Position numbers and translations under genes: made by a program | Source: Mycobacterium sp. ITM-2016-00318 | GTDB lineage: Bacteria > Actinomycetota > Actinomycetes > Mycobacteriales > Mycobacteriaceae | DNA length: 64,000 nt | Direction of reading: 5' to 3' | NCBI RefSeq assembly: GCF_002968285.2 | Contig: NZ_CP134400.1 | Location: 124,001-188,000 of the forward strand | In this document: in pieces, positions 29,118-38,232 of the stretch | Position numbering within the stretch: position 1 is the stretch's first letter | How the letters are laid out: each line of letters opens with the position of its first letter | Notes under the pieces: generated by a model | What the model was told of the DNA's origin: nothing | The model's database searches: none | What the model saw: only the letters and a program-made list of their open reading frames with translations

Positions 29118-29702
29118 ATGCAGACAGCCGCAGTGCAGTCGCCGAGCGCTGCCGACACCCGGCAGCGGCTGATCGACGTTGCCGTCGACCTGTTCACAAG
29201 GCACAGCTTCGCGGGCACCTCGTTGCAGATGATCGCCGACGAGATGGGCTTCACGAAGGCCGCGATCTACTACCATTTCCGGACCCGCGAAGAGCTGCTC
29301 GCCGCCGTCGTCGAACCGATATTCGAGCAGCTCAGTGTGGTCATCGCCGCCGCGGAGGCGCAGCGAAGCTCATCCGCGAGAGCCGGCCACATGCTGCGCG
29401 GCTACGCCGAACTCGCCGTCGCAAACCGTGCGCTGGTGTCGGTGCTGGCCTGCGATCCGAGCGTCATCATGCTGCTTCGCGAGCAGCCGAACTGGGCGCA
29501 GCTGATCACGCGGCAGCTGGCCCTGCTCGCCGGTGATGAGCAGGAACCGGGTGGACTGATCAGGGCCACCGTCGCGCTGGCCGGAATCTCGAGCGCCGTC
29601 GGACCCGCATGGATCGCCGTCGACGACGACGATTTGCTGCGGCACCTCGTGGAGACAGGACGGCGCACGCTCGGGCTGCGCAGGAAGGGAACTCGTTCAT
29701 GA
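29118..29702 (+). CDS. TetR/AcrR family transcriptional regulator
   Basis: 194 residues. An N-terminal helix-turn-helix (about 14-60) has RQRLIDVAVDLFTRHSFAGT and IADEMGFTKAAIYYHFRTRE, a textbook TetR DNA-binding domain. The C-terminal ligand domain is helical (about 65-190) and its ligand is unknown. It probably represses itself and the SDR gene coupled to it (ATGA overlap at 29699-29702), through the paired TACGATCGGCAAG sites just upstream. It could also act on the HadA-like gene ahead of it. Confidence 0.9.
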   Translation: MQTAAVQSPSAADTRQRLIDVAVDLFTRHSFAGTSLQMIADEMGFTKAAIYYHFRTREELLAAVVEPIFEQLSVVIAAAEAQRSSSARAGHMLRGYAELAVANRALVSVLACDPSVIMLLREQPNWAQLITRQLALLAGDEQEPGGLIRATVALAGISSAVGPAWIAVDDDDLLRHLVETGRRTLGLRRKGTRS

Positions 29703-30397
29703 AGACAGCTGTTGTCACCGGCGGAGCGTCGGGCATCGGTCGTGCTATTGCCCAGCGGCTTGAAGCCGACGGCCACCACGTCGCCACCATCGATCTGCAG
29801 TCGTCGGGGTCTGACTTCGCCTACACCGCCGACGTCACCGACCGCGAGCAGGTCGACGCCGCGCTCGACGCGATCCGCACCCAGCTCGGTCCGGCGTCCA
29901 TCCTGGTGAATGCGGCTGGCCTGGATGGGTTCTCACGCTTCGCCGACATCTCGTTCGAGAGCTGGCAGCGAGTGCTCGACGTCAACCTCAACGGTGTGTT
30001 CCACTGCTGTCAGGCCGTCTTGCCCGACATGGTCGAGGCCGGCTGGGGCCGAATCGTGAACATCAGCTCGTCGAGCACACACTCCGGTGTCGCGGGCATG
30101 GCGCATTACGTTGCAGCCAAATCCGCCGTCAACGGCCTGACGAAATCCTTGGCACTCGAGTACGGACCCAGCGGCGTCACCGTGAACGCGGTGCCGCCGG
30201 GGTTCATCGACACCCCGATGCTGCGCAGCGCCGAGGAGCGCGGCTTCACCAATGTCGAGAAGGCGATCGCGATGACACCGGTCCGCCGGATGGGCAGGCC
30301 CGAAGACATCGCCGCGGCGTGTGCGTTCCTGGTCTCCGATGAGGCCGGCTACATCACCGGGCAGATCCTCGGAGTGAACGGCGGGCGGAATACGTGA
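29699..30397 (+). CDS. Short-chain dehydrogenase/reductase (FabG-like)
   Basis: 232 residues. Nucleotide-binding motif TGGASGIGRAI at 7-17, NAAG at about 78-81, catalytic Ser in NISSSSTHS, Tyr and Lys in YVAAKSAVNG (about 142-146), and the common C-terminal GYITGQILGVNGG. This is a complete active-site set for a 3-oxoacyl reductase or alcohol dehydrogenase. It is translated together with the TetR gene, so its substrate or product is a reasonable candidate for the TetR ligand. Confidence 0.88.
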   Translation: MKTAVVTGGASGIGRAIAQRLEADGHHVATIDLQSSGSDFAYTADVTDREQVDAALDAIRTQLGPASILVNAAGLDGFSRFADISFESWQRVLDVNLNGVFHCCQAVLPDMVEAGWGRIVNISSSSTHSGVAGMAHYVAAKSAVNGLTKSLALEYGPSGVTVNAVPPGFIDTPMLRSAEERGFTNVEKAIAMTPVRRMGRPEDIAAACAFLVSDEAGYITGQILGVNGGRNT

Positions 30398-30468
30398 CGT
30401 TCCGGCGTGGCTCACACCCGCTTGCGTAGGTGCGCACTCGCCAGGCCGATAGCGGGTACACCTCTGCA

Positions 30469-30834
30469 ATGCTCACCGTCACCAGACGCATCGACGCCCC
30501 CGCAGAAGCCGTGTGGAAGCTGCTCGTCGACACCGACGCCTGGCCGCAGTGGGGACCGACCGTCGCCGGCGGCGAGATCGACGGCGATGCGCTGACCCTT
30601 GGCGCGACGGGCCGGGTGATCACGCCGGTCGGCATCCCGTTGCCGTTCACGATCACCGAATTCGATCCAGGCCGTCGGTGGGCGTGGGCGGTGGCCGGAG
30701 TGCCTGCCACCTCGCACGCCGTCGAACCCGACGGCGACGGTTGCCGCGCGAGCATGTCGGCACCGTGGTGGGCGCCTATCTACCTGCCGGTGTTGGCCAT
30801 TGCGCTCGCGCGGATCGAGAAGATGGTCCGCTAG
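30469..30834 (+). CDS. SRPBCC family (polyketide cyclase/START-like) protein
   Basis: 121 residues. The helix-grip pattern begins LTVTRRIDAPAEAVWKLLVD and contains DAWPQWGPTV, followed by FDPGRRWAW. It is a small lipid- or polyketide-binding fold with no obvious catalytic residue. Cytoplasmic. It is separated by 71 bases from the SDR gene in the same direction, so it may be a separate unit. The earlier in-frame GTG at 30430 is less likely because it would add a hydrophilic leader not typical of the family. Confidence 0.8.
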   Translation: MLTVTRRIDAPAEAVWKLLVDTDAWPQWGPTVAGGEIDGDALTLGATGRVITPVGIPLPFTITEFDPGRRWAWAVAGVPATSHAVEPDGDGCRASMSAPWWAPIYLPVLAIALARIEKMVR

Positions 30835-30860
30835 CCGCGTCGCTGTGCTAACCAGGCACT

Positions 30861-31388
30861 ATGAGAAGCACGACGAGAAGGCTGGCGTTGTTCGGCGTCC
30901 TGGCTACAAGCGTCTGGTCGACCGTGGCGCCGGTCGCCCATGCGGATCGGCCGCAACCGCCGCCGCTGTACGGGTACTACGACGTGTCCGTGGACTTTTC
31001 GAAGCAGACGTTCAACGGGATGCCGACACCGATGGAGTCCAAGACCTTTCCCGTCCTGTTCACCACTCAATGCGACGTGAACGGATGCGTTGCCCGTATG
31101 GACAACCGGGACGACCAAAAACGCAACCCGGGCGCCCCCTTGGAATTCGAGTACCGATGGAACAACGGTCGGTGGGAGACAAGCGGTGAGCAGCCCTACC
31201 TCTGTCAACGCACCGATCCCGACAGCGGCGTGCCGTCCCGGCGCTCCGACTACTGGATCCCCAACCCGGACGGCAGCTTTCACGGTGAGCGCACTCTCGT
31301 CGTGGACGGTGCCGGCTGCCCTGGCGAGGGTCCCGGCACGCACTGGGTACCCATCAGCTTGACCCCGACCGAACCTCCGTCGGGCTAA
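30861..31388 (+). CDS. Secreted hypothetical protein
   Basis: 175 residues. A Sec signal peptide (MRSTTRRLALFGVLATSVWS, Ala-His-Ala cleavage near 28) is followed by a beta-rich mature domain with four Cys: QCDVNGCVA and later LCQR and AGCPG. That pattern is compatible with two disulphides. The opening of the mature part (PPLYGYYDVSVDFSKQTFNG) is typical of a family of small secreted mycobacterial proteins without assigned function. No enzymatic motif seen. Confidence 0.8.
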   Translation: MRSTTRRLALFGVLATSVWSTVAPVAHADRPQPPPLYGYYDVSVDFSKQTFNGMPTPMESKTFPVLFTTQCDVNGCVARMDNRDDQKRNPGAPLEFEYRWNNGRWETSGEQPYLCQRTDPDSGVPSRRSDYWIPNPDGSFHGERTLVVDGAGCPGEGPGTHWVPISLTPTEPPSG

Positions 31389-31438
31389 CCGAACCCACTC
31401 CCACGCTAAATGTCGTACCCGTCTGCGATGCTGGGTTC

Positions 31439-32686
31439 ATGTCCTCGACGGCATACCCCACCTGCACGGGAAACGTTGCTGACCAACGTCTCGTGGCGTT
31501 GTTCGAGGAGTTGTCGGAGTTGGCCGGGCAGCGCAACGCGATCGACGGGCGCATCGTGGAGATTGCCGCGGAGATGGAGCGCGACTCGCTGTGGGGCGCC
31601 ACGGGTGCGCGGTCGGTGGCGGCGTTGGTGGCCTGGAAGACCGGTTCGTCTCCGGCCAACGCGCACACCATCACTGCGATCGCGGATCGGTCGGCGGAGT
31701 TTCCCCGCTGCGTTGCGGGCTTGCGGGAGGGCCGGTTGTCGCTGGATCAGGTCGGCGTCATCGCCGAGCGGGCCGCAGACGGCTCCGACGCGCATTACGC
31801 GGCACTGGCCGAGGTCGCCTCGGTCAGCCAGCTGCGCACCGCGATCAAACTCGATCCACGACCCCAACCCGATCCACAACCGGAACGACAGCAGTCGATC
31901 AGCAAGACCAGCGACGGCGAAAGCACCACCTGGCGGATCACTCTCCCCAAGCTCGACGCGGCGAAATTCGACGCGGCGCTGCAATCACATCAGGATGCGT
32001 TGATCGCCGAGTGGAAGCGCGATCACGACGACGACCGACGCTCACCGAACCGGCCGCCGATACCCGGCACTATGGATGCCTTCCTGCGGTTGGTCGAGAC
32101 CGGGTGGGACGCCGACGCCGCGCGGCGCCCGCACGGGCAGCACACCACGGTGGTGGCACACGTGGACGTCGACCAACGCGCTGCTGCACTGCATTTGGGT
32201 CCGCTGCTCACCGACGCCGAGCGTCGCTACTTGACCTGTGACGCCACCTGCGAGGTGTGGTTCGAGCGCGCCGGGCAAGTCATCGGCGCCGGCCGGGCGA
32301 CGCGGGTGATCAACCGCCGGCTGCGCCGCGCCCTCGAGCACCGCCACCCCAGCTGCGCGGTGCCCGGCTGCGGCGCCACCCGCGGCCTGCACGCCCATCA
32401 CATCCGACACTGGGAAGACGGCGGCCCCACCGAGTTGGACAATCTGGTGCTGGTCTGCCCGTACCACCACCGGCAGCACCACCGCGGAGTCATCACCATC
32501 ACCGGACCCGCAGCCGACCTGACCGTCACCGACAGCGAAGGACGACAACTCAGCCCGGGATCACTCGCCCGCCCACCAACGAAACGCCCACCCGCGGTAG
32601 CGCCCTACCCCGGCCCCATCGGCGAACGCGCCGACTGGTGGTGGTACGACCCCTTCCAACCCCAACCACCACCCACAAACAACTGA
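31439..32686 (+). CDS. DUF222/HNH endonuclease-signature protein (13E12-repeat family)
   Basis: 415 residues. An N-terminal DUF222 domain (about 15-280) is followed by an HNH nuclease motif: Cys pair in CAVPGCGATRG, then HAHHIRHWEDGG, ELDNLVLVCPYHH and a final His, as in functional HNH proteins. A Pro-rich C-terminus ends the protein. This family is widespread and often multi-copy in mycobacteria (REP13E12 in M. tuberculosis, where a copy hosts the phiRv1 attachment site). The 3' half is richer in runs such as CACCACC than its neighbours. Biological role is not established. Confidence 0.88.
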   Translation: MSSTAYPTCTGNVADQRLVALFEELSELAGQRNAIDGRIVEIAAEMERDSLWGATGARSVAALVAWKTGSSPANAHTITAIADRSAEFPRCVAGLREGRLSLDQVGVIAERAADGSDAHYAALAEVASVSQLRTAIKLDPRPQPDPQPERQQSISKTSDGESTTWRITLPKLDAAKFDAALQSHQDALIAEWKRDHDDDRRSPNRPPIPGTMDAFLRLVETGWDADAARRPHGQHTTVVAHVDVDQRAAALHLGPLLTDAERRYLTCDATCEVWFERAGQVIGAGRATRVINRRLRRALEHRHPSCAVPGCGATRGLHAHHIRHWEDGGPTELDNLVLVCPYHHRQHHRGVITITGPAADLTVTDSEGRQLSPGSLARPPTKRPPAVAPYPGPIGERADWWWYDPFQPQPPPTNN

Positions 32687-32785
32687 CTTGATGAGTGTTG
32701 CGTGAAGGGGCCGCGGTGAAGCGGCGGCCGAGCGATATTCGGTGCAGAACAACGTGATTGGGCAAACCGGCCAGCTCGCGGACGA

Positions 32786-32800
32786 TCGCCGGACCGGCGA
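32786..32800 (-). terminator. Candidate hairpin downstream of ilvD
   Basis: TCGCCGG and CCGGCGA surround a single base, giving a GC-only 5-7 bp stem 19 bases beyond the ilvD stop on the minus strand. No U-tract follows. Mycobacterial terminators often lack one, so this is a candidate only. It sits in the 132-base gap between convergent genes, which would suit termination from either side. Confidence 0.35.
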
Positions 32801-32818
32801 CCAGGCGCCTGTGCGGTT

Positions 32819-34525
32819 TTAAGAGCAGACCGCGCCGGTGGCCGCAGACCCGACCAGCTTGGTGTACTTCGCCAGCACGCCGGTCTTGTAGACGGGCGGC
32901 AGCGGCTCGAATCCTGCCTTGCGCGACTCGAACTCGTCGGCGTCGACCACCACGTCGAGCGTTCCCTTCCCAACGTCAAGGCGGATCTTGTCACCGTCGC
33001 GGAGGAACGCGATGGGGCCGCCGTCGACGGCCTCTGGCGCGATGTGGCCGACGCACAGTCCGGTGGTGCCGCCGGAGAACCGCCCGTCGGTCATCAGCAG
33101 CACGTCCTTGCCGAGGCCAGCGCCCTTGATCGCGCCGGTGATCGCGAGCATCTCGCGCATCCCCGGTCCGCCCTTGGGGCCTTCGTACCGGATGACGACG
33201 ACGTCGCCGTTGGTGATCGTGCCGTCCTCGAGGGCGTCAAGCGCCGCCCGCTCGCGTTCGAAAACCCTTGCGGTGCCCTCGAACACGTCGGAGTCGAAGC
33301 CCGCCGACTTCACCACCGCACCCTCGGGCGCCAGCGACCCGTGCAGGATCGTGATGCCGCCGGTGGGGTGGATCGGGTTGTCCATCGCCCGCAACACCTT
33401 GCCGTCGGGATCCGGCGGCTCGATGTGCGCCAGGTTCTCGGCCATGGTCTGGCCAGTGACAGTGAGGCAATCGCCGTGCAGCAGACCGGCGTCCAGAAGC
33501 GCCTTCATGACGACGGGCACACCGCCTATCTCGTCGACGTCCTTCATCACGTGTCGACCGAAGGGCTTCACGTCGGCGAGATGCGGGACCTTCTGCCCGA
33601 TGCGGGTGAAGTCCTCGAGGCCGAGCTTCACGTTGGCCTCCCACGCGATCGCCAACAGATGCAGCACCGCGTTGGTGGAACCGCCGAAGGCCATCACGAC
33701 CGCGATCGCGTTCTCGAACGCCTCCTTGGACAGGATGTCGCGCGCGGTGATCCCGCGCCGCAGCAGTTCCACGACGGCCTCACCGGACTTGCGGGCGTAG
33801 TCCTCGCGCCGGTTGTCGACGGCCAGCGGGGAAGCGCTGCCCGGCAGCGACAGGCCCAGCGCCTCGGCGGCGGACGCCATGGTGTTGGCGGTGTACATGC
33901 CGCCGCACGCACCCTCGCCGGGACAGATGGCGCGCTCGATGATGTCGACGTCCTCACGCGACATCAGCCCGCGGGCGCACGCGCCGACCGCCTCGAAGGC
34001 GTCGATGATCGTGACTTCCTTCTCGCTGCCGTCGGTGAGCTTGGCGACTCCCGGCATGATCGAGCCGTTGTAGAAGAACACGCTGGCGAGGTCGAGCCGG
34101 GCGGCGGCCATGAGCATGCCGGGTATCGACTTGTCGCAACCGGCCAGCAGCACCGTGCCGTCGAGGCGCTCGGCCTGCACGACGGTTTCGACGCTGTCGG
34201 CGATGACCTCACGCGAGACGAGGGAGAAGTGCATGCCCTCGTGGCCCATCGAAATGCCGTCTGACACGGAGATGGTGCCGAATTCGAGCGGATATCCGCC
34301 GGCATCGTGCACGCCGGCCTTGACCGACTGCGCCAGCCGCTGCAGCGACATGTTGCACGGAGTGATCTCATTCCACGACGAACCCACGCCTATCTGCGGC
34401 TTGGCCCAGTCGTCGTCCGTCATGCCTACCGCGCGCAACATTCCCCGTGCCGCGGTCTTCTCCAGGCCGTCGGTGACGTCGCGGGAACGGGGCTTGATGT
34501 CGATCTGACCGGAATCTGAGGGCAT
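32819..34525 (-). CDS. ilvD: Dihydroxy-acid dehydratase
   Basis: 568 residues, full length for IlvD. The enzyme makes 2-keto acids from dihydroxy acids in valine, leucine and isoleucine (and pantothenate) synthesis, using an Fe-S cluster and Mg. Cluster Cys and metal motifs are visible: [18 protein letters not shown] (with the carbamylated-Lys type site) and [17 protein letters not shown]. The ending has [23 protein letters not shown] at 34523-34525 ([14 protein letters not shown]) fits the family; open sequence upstream is antisense to ricR and not coding. It is divergent from ricR, as in M. tuberculosis (Rv0189c/Rv0190). Confidence 0.97.
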   Translation of the reverse strand: MPSDSGQIDIKPRSRDVTDGLEKTAARGMLRAVGMTDDDWAKPQIGVGSSWNEITPCNMSLQRLAQSVKAGVHDAGGYPLEFGTISVSDGISMGHEGMHFSLVSREVIADSVETVVQAERLDGTVLLAGCDKSIPGMLMAAARLDLASVFFYNGSIMPGVAKLTDGSEKEVTIIDAFEAVGACARGLMSREDVDIIERAICPGEGACGGMYTANTMASAAEALGLSLPGSASPLAVDNRREDYARKSGEAVVELLRRGITARDILSKEAFENAIAVVMAFGGSTNAVLHLLAIAWEANVKLGLEDFTRIGQKVPHLADVKPFGRHVMKDVDEIGGVPVVMKALLDAGLLHGDCLTVTGQTMAENLAHIEPPDPDGKVLRAMDNPIHPTGGITILHGSLAPEGAVVKSAGFDSDVFEGTARVFERERAALDALEDGTITNGDVVVIRYEGPKGGPGMREMLAITGAIKGAGLGKDVLLMTDGRFSGGTTGLCVGHIAPEAVDGGPIAFLRDGDKIRLDVGKGTLDVVVDADEFESRKAGFEPLPPVYKTGVLAKYTKLVGSAATGAVCS

Positions 34526-34572
34526 GGATGTCAGTATGCTCGTCTCGTTTCGCCCGGCCAAACCTATATGCA

Positions 34573-34587
34573 TACCCCGTAGGGGTA
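34573..34587 (+). promoter_or_regulatory. Perfect dyad operator for RicR (copper box)
   Basis: TACCCC and GGGGTA around GTA form a perfect 15-base palindrome between divergent ilvD and ricR, 16 bases before the ricR ATG. CsoR/RicR repressors bind G/C-tract palindromes of this kind and release DNA on Cu(I) binding. Autoregulation of ricR is established in M. tuberculosis, and this sequence is the obvious site here. Its distance to ilvD (47 bases to the ATG) means ilvD expression could also feel it. Confidence 0.8.
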
Positions 34588-34603
34588 CCGGTAAGCTGGA
34601 GTG

Positions 34604-34894
34604 ATGACAGCCACCCACGGCTATACGTACAACAAGGACAGTTACGCGAAACGACTGCGCCGCATCGAGGGCCAGGTGCGCGGGATCGCGAAGATGATCG
34701 AAGAGGACAAGTACTGCATCGACGTCCTCACGCAGATCAGCGCCGTCAACAGCGCCCTGCAATCGGTCGCGCTTGGCCTGCTCGACGAACATCTCGGCCA
34801 CTGCGTGACGCAGGCGGTCGCCGAGGGCGGCGGCGAGGCCGATGCGAAACTCGCGGAGGCGTCAGCGGCGATCGCCCGGCTCGTGCGTTCGTAG
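34604..34894 (+). CDS. ricR: Copper-sensing repressor RicR (CsoR family)
   Basis: 96-residue all-helical CsoR-family repressor. Copper ligands are present with exact family spacing: Cys38 (YCIDVLTQ), His63 and Cys67 (EHLGHCV). The N-terminal [13 protein letters not shown] is the DNA-contacting signature. RicR of M. tuberculosis (Rv0190) represses copper-resistance genes including mymT and lpqS; that regulon was not seen in this window apart from ricR itself. ATG at 34604 follows GTG at 34601; the ATG is used by analogy. A perfect TACCCC-GTA-GGGGTA dyad lies just upstream. Confidence 0.95.
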   Translation: MTATHGYTYNKDSYAKRLRRIEGQVRGIAKMIEEDKYCIDVLTQISAVNSALQSVALGLLDEHLGHCVTQAVAEGGGEADAKLAEASAAIARLVRS

Positions 34895-34901
34895 CCGACG
34901 G

Positions 34902-35204
34902 CTACCCACCACCCAGCGCGTCCTCGATGCGCTGCACCTTGGCCGTCAACTGCCCGGTATGGCCGGGCCGGATGTCGGCCTTGAGCACCAGGCTCACCCG
35001 CGGTGAGGCCGCCGCGACCGCATCGACGGCCTGCTTCACCACCGCCATCACCTCGTCCCATTCGCCCTCGATGTTGGTGAACATCGCGTTGGTCTCGCAC
35101 GGCAGACCCGATGCGCGGACCACGCGGACCGCCTCGGCGACGGCCGCGCCGACACTGCCGGATTCGTCGCCGCCCGACGGGGCGACGCTGAACGCCACCA
35201 ACAT
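34902..35204 (-). CDS. MTH1187-family thiamine-binding protein
   Basis: 100 residues, ferredoxin-like fold of the MTH1187/YkoF type: [32 protein letters not shown] and a C-terminal helix ([12 protein letters not shown]). Family members bind thiamine or a related ligand as small oligomers; a strict function is not known. It lies 3 bases downstream of the F420-type gene in the same direction, forming a two-gene unit, and converges on ricR with 7 bases between stops. Confidence 0.8.
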   Translation of the reverse strand: MLVAFSVAPSGGDESGSVGAAVAEAVRVVRASGLPCETNAMFTNIEGEWDEVMAVVKQAVDAVAAASPRVSLVLKADIRPGHTGQLTAKVQRIEDALGGG

Positions 35205-35207
35205 CGG

Positions 35208-35597
35208 CTACTGCTTCGTGTAGCCGGTGGGCCGCACGACGAGGATCACGCGGTCGGCCTTGTCGGGAGGCGGCTCGGTCAGCGGCCCGCTGTAGCGGTC
35301 GTTGAGCTCGAGATAGAACGCGCCCGTCGGGTCCGGCACGATCTCCTCGACGACTCCACGGACCTCGAGATAGCGGTACGGGTTGTCCGGATCGACGATC
35401 GACATCGCGACTGCGGGGTTCGCCTCGATGTTGCGGAACTTCTGCCGCTTGTTGGTGTGGGTGAACCGCAGCAGGTCACCGTCCCAGGCGAACCACATCG
35501 GGTTCACCTGCGGACGGCCGTCGGGTCTCACCGTGGCGAGATGTCCGTACTCGGGTAGATCCAGCAGGTGTGCGTATCCGTCGGGAATGTCGGCCAT
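35208..35597 (-). CDS. PPOX-class F420-dependent oxidoreductase-like protein
   Basis: 129 residues, split-barrel flavin-fold of the PPOX/FDOR type: LPEYGHLATVRPDGRPQVNP, WFAWDGDLLRFTHTNKRQKF and VRGVVEEI. In actinobacteria these small proteins bind F420 (or FMN/heme) and reduce small molecules. The TIGR-type signature PQVNPMWF suggests the F420 group. ATG at 35597 has AGAGAGGA 5 bases upstream, so it is preferred over GTG at 35600. First gene of a pair with the thiamine-binding protein. Confidence 0.83.
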   Translation of the reverse strand: MADIPDGYAHLLDLPEYGHLATVRPDGRPQVNPMWFAWDGDLLRFTHTNKRQKFRNIEANPAVAMSIVDPDNPYRYLEVRGVVEEIVPDPTGAFYLELNDRYSGPLTEPPPDKADRVILVVRPTGYTKQ

Positions 35598-35750
35598 CAC
35601 GGTCCTCTCTCAATTTGGGCGGCGTTCGCGTGAAACAAGACAACCAGCTTCCCGGGTATCTGCATACCGAGCCGCTACCGTCGATCGGTACCCCCTTCAA
35701 CCGCGGAGACCCGCACCTCGCCGGGCCGAACATGGTCGCCCCGCATCGCC

Positions 35751-36931
35751 GTGCAGATGGCGGTGCTGGCGTCGGCCGCCTTCGTCTACGTCACCGCCGA
35801 GATGGTTCCGGTTGGCGCGCTTCCCGACATCGCAGCCGATCTCCGCGTCAGCGAGGCCGTCGTCGGCACCCTGCTGGCCAGCTACGCCCTCGTCGCCGCG
35901 GTGACCACCGTGCCGTTGGTGCGGCTCACCGCACACTGGCCGCGGCGCCGCACCCTGATGGTCACACTGGTCTGTCTCACTGCGTCACAACTGATTTCGG
36001 CACTGGCCCCCAACTTCGCAGTGCTCGCCGGTGGCCGTGTGCTCTGCGCGCTGACACACGGGTTGATGTGGTCGGTGATCGCGCCCATCGGCGCGCGGCT
36101 GGTACCGGCGACCCACACCGGGCGGGCAACCACCGCGATCTACGCCGGCACGACGCTGGCGCTGGTCCTCGGTAATCCGCTGACGGCGGCGATGAGCGAG
36201 CTGTGGGGCTGGCGGCAGGCCGTCGTGGTGGTCACGGTCGCCGCAGCTGCGGTCACCGCCGCGGCATGGGTGACGCTGCCGCCGATGGTGTTGTCCGCAG
36301 CGGAGGTCGACACCGTCCGCAGCCATGACCGCCACCACCGCCGCGGCCGGTTGATGACGCTGAGTGTTCTGACGCTGGTCGGGGTGACCGGCCACTTCAT
36401 CTCCTACACCTTCATCGTGGTGATCATCCGCGATGTCGTCGGAGTAGAAGGGCCGAATCTGGCCTGGCTTCTCGCCGGCTTCGGCGTCGCAGGGCTGACG
36501 GCGATGGCGGTCATGGCCAAACCGGCGGACCGGCACCCGAAGGCGTCGGTGCTCGGGTGCCTTGGCGCGCTCGCGGCCGCGTTCACGGTGCTGGCCGCGC
36601 TGGCAGGCGGGCGCCTGCCCGGTGCCGCCGCGATCGCGCTCGGCGCCGCGGCGATCATCGCGTGGGGCGCGGCGTCAACGGCACTGGCGCCGATCCTGCA
36701 GGCGATCGCCATGCGCACCGCCCCTGACGATCCCGACGGCGCGTCAGGCGTCTACGTCACGGCGTTCCAGTCGGGATCATGGCCGGGTCCCTGCTCGGCG
36801 GGCTGTTCTACGAGCAGGCCGGCCCCGCGGCGATGATCGGAGCGTCAGCGGCGCTGGTGACGTCGGCGCTGGTCGGCGTCGTGGCCGCGCGCGGGCTGTT
36901 CACCGACGTCCAGGTAACCAGCAGGAAGTAA
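35751..36931 (+). pseudogene. MFS drug/metabolite exporter (Rv0191-like), C-terminal frameshift
   Basis: Major facilitator with about twelve helices: first TM QMAVLASAAFVYVTAEMVPV, then VRLTAHWPRRRTLM (motif A) and GRVLCALTHGLMWSVIAPIG. The frame reads to ...VYVTAFQSG at 36770 and then turns into unrelated Ser/Pro/Arg codons. Adding one G between 36770 and 36771 gives FQVGIMAGSLLGGLFYEQ and continues the last two helices to TAA at 36929-36931. So the gene has a one-base deletion or an assembly error. GTG at 35751 is the only start in the open frame, yet sequence upstream still looks coding (TWSPRIAV), so the N-terminus may also be damaged. Rv0191 is a chloramphenicol-type exporter by annotation. 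Confidence 0.8.
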
Positions 36932-37072
36932 CATTCGACACCGACGGCCGATGAACCGGGCAGCCCAGCGCCGTTTACCGGACAAGTGTCCAGTATGGGG
37001 AGGCCCTCTTCGGCGTTAGCCGGTCTCCACCCTGTGCGAAACTGGTTCAAGCTTTTGACTGGAGGTGTACGC

Positions 37073-38179
37073 ATGCGGCAGCGCATGATGCGGAGGCTTG
37101 TCACCGCGACGATCGCGGTCGGCCTGATCGGTGGTTCGGCGTTCGGTAGCCCGTTGGCGATCGCAGATCCCGAGCCCGCTCCCGACCCGTTCGCGCCGCC
37201 ACCGGGGCCTGCCCCAGCGGCCGAGGCGCCGGTGGATCCCGCCGCGGCTGTCGCGCCCCCACCACCCGCTCCGGTCGACCCGTTCGCGCCCCCGCCGCCG
37301 CCCGCGGACCCGCTGGCCGTGCCGCCGCCTCCGCCCGGGCCGGTCGACCCGCTGGCGCCGCCTGCCGGCCCGGCTGCGCCCGCTGCTCCTGCCGATCCGT
37401 TCGCCAACCTTCCGACGACAATTCCCGAGGGCACGCCGGCCGGCCAGAACCCGACGCCGTACACCGGTGATCCGGTGTTCCTGCCGCCGTCGTTCAACCC
37501 GACCAACGGCTCCATGGTCGGCGTCGCCAAGCCGATCATCATCAACTTCCAGCGGCCGATCGTCGACCGCCCGATGGCCGAGCAGGCCATCCACATCTCG
37601 TCGAATCCGCCCGTGCCGGGCAAGTTCTACTGGATGAGCGACACCCAGGTGCGCTGGCGCCCGCTCGACTTCTGGCCGAAGAACACCACAGTGCTGATCG
37701 ACGCCAGCGGTGCCAAGTCCACCTTCCGCACCGGTGACTCGCTGGTCGCCACCATCGACGACAAGGCGCATCAGATGACGATCACGCGCAACGGCAAGGT
37801 GGAGAAGACCTTCCCGGTGTCGATGGGCAAGCCCGACGGCAAGCACGAGACCAAGAACGGCACCTATTACGTGCTGGAGAAGTTCGCCGACATGGTGATG
37901 GATTCCGCGACATATGGTGTGCCCACCAACTCGGCGGAGGGCTACAAGCTGAAGGTGCAGGACGCGGTGCGGATCGACAACCTCGGCACATTCGTGCACA
38001 GCGCGCCATGGTCGACCGGTGACCAGGGCAAGCGCAACGTCAGCCACGGCTGTATCAACCTCAGCCCGGCCAACGCACAATGGTTCTACGACAACTTCGG
38101 CAGCGGCGACCCCATCGTCATCAAGAACTCCGTCGGCACATACGACAAGCTCGACGGCGCCTCCGACTGGCAGATCTAA
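37073..38179 (+). CDS. L,D-transpeptidase (Rv0192/LdtMt4-like)
   Basis: 368 residues with ATG at 37073; GGAGGTG sits 7 bases upstream, so the earlier GTG at 36986 is rejected. Signal peptide to about residue 31 ([14 protein letters not shown]), a long Pro/Ala-rich linker (about 32-120), an Ig-like domain and the YkuD catalytic domain with [11 protein letters not shown] and SHGCINLS (nucleophile Cys327, His and Arg/Asn in the usual places). It makes 3-3 cross-links in peptidoglycan and is insensitive to most penicillins. The unusually extended Pro-rich linker would carry the catalytic domain out through the wall. Confidence 0.93.
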   Translation: MRQRMMRRLVTATIAVGLIGGSAFGSPLAIADPEPAPDPFAPPPGPAPAAEAPVDPAAAVAPPPPAPVDPFAPPPPPADPLAVPPPPPGPVDPLAPPAGPAAPAAPADPFANLPTTIPEGTPAGQNPTPYTGDPVFLPPSFNPTNGSMVGVAKPIIINFQRPIVDRPMAEQAIHISSNPPVPGKFYWMSDTQVRWRPLDFWPKNTTVLIDASGAKSTFRTGDSLVATIDDKAHQMTITRNGKVEKTFPVSMGKPDGKHETKNGTYYVLEKFADMVMDSATYGVPTNSAEGYKLKVQDAVRIDNLGTFVHSAPWSTGDQGKRNVSHGCINLSPANAQWFYDNFGSGDPIVIKNSVGTYDKLDGASDWQI

Positions 38180-38232
38180 CGCCTTCAGCCATGGGTGTTG
38201 CGGCCGGGACCTGACCGCGCTCAGGATGGGTC

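Noticed and set aside
34526..34801. N-terminal extension of ilvD
   Set aside because: It would run through the RicR operator and antisense to ricR; IlvD homology starts just after the ATG at 34525.
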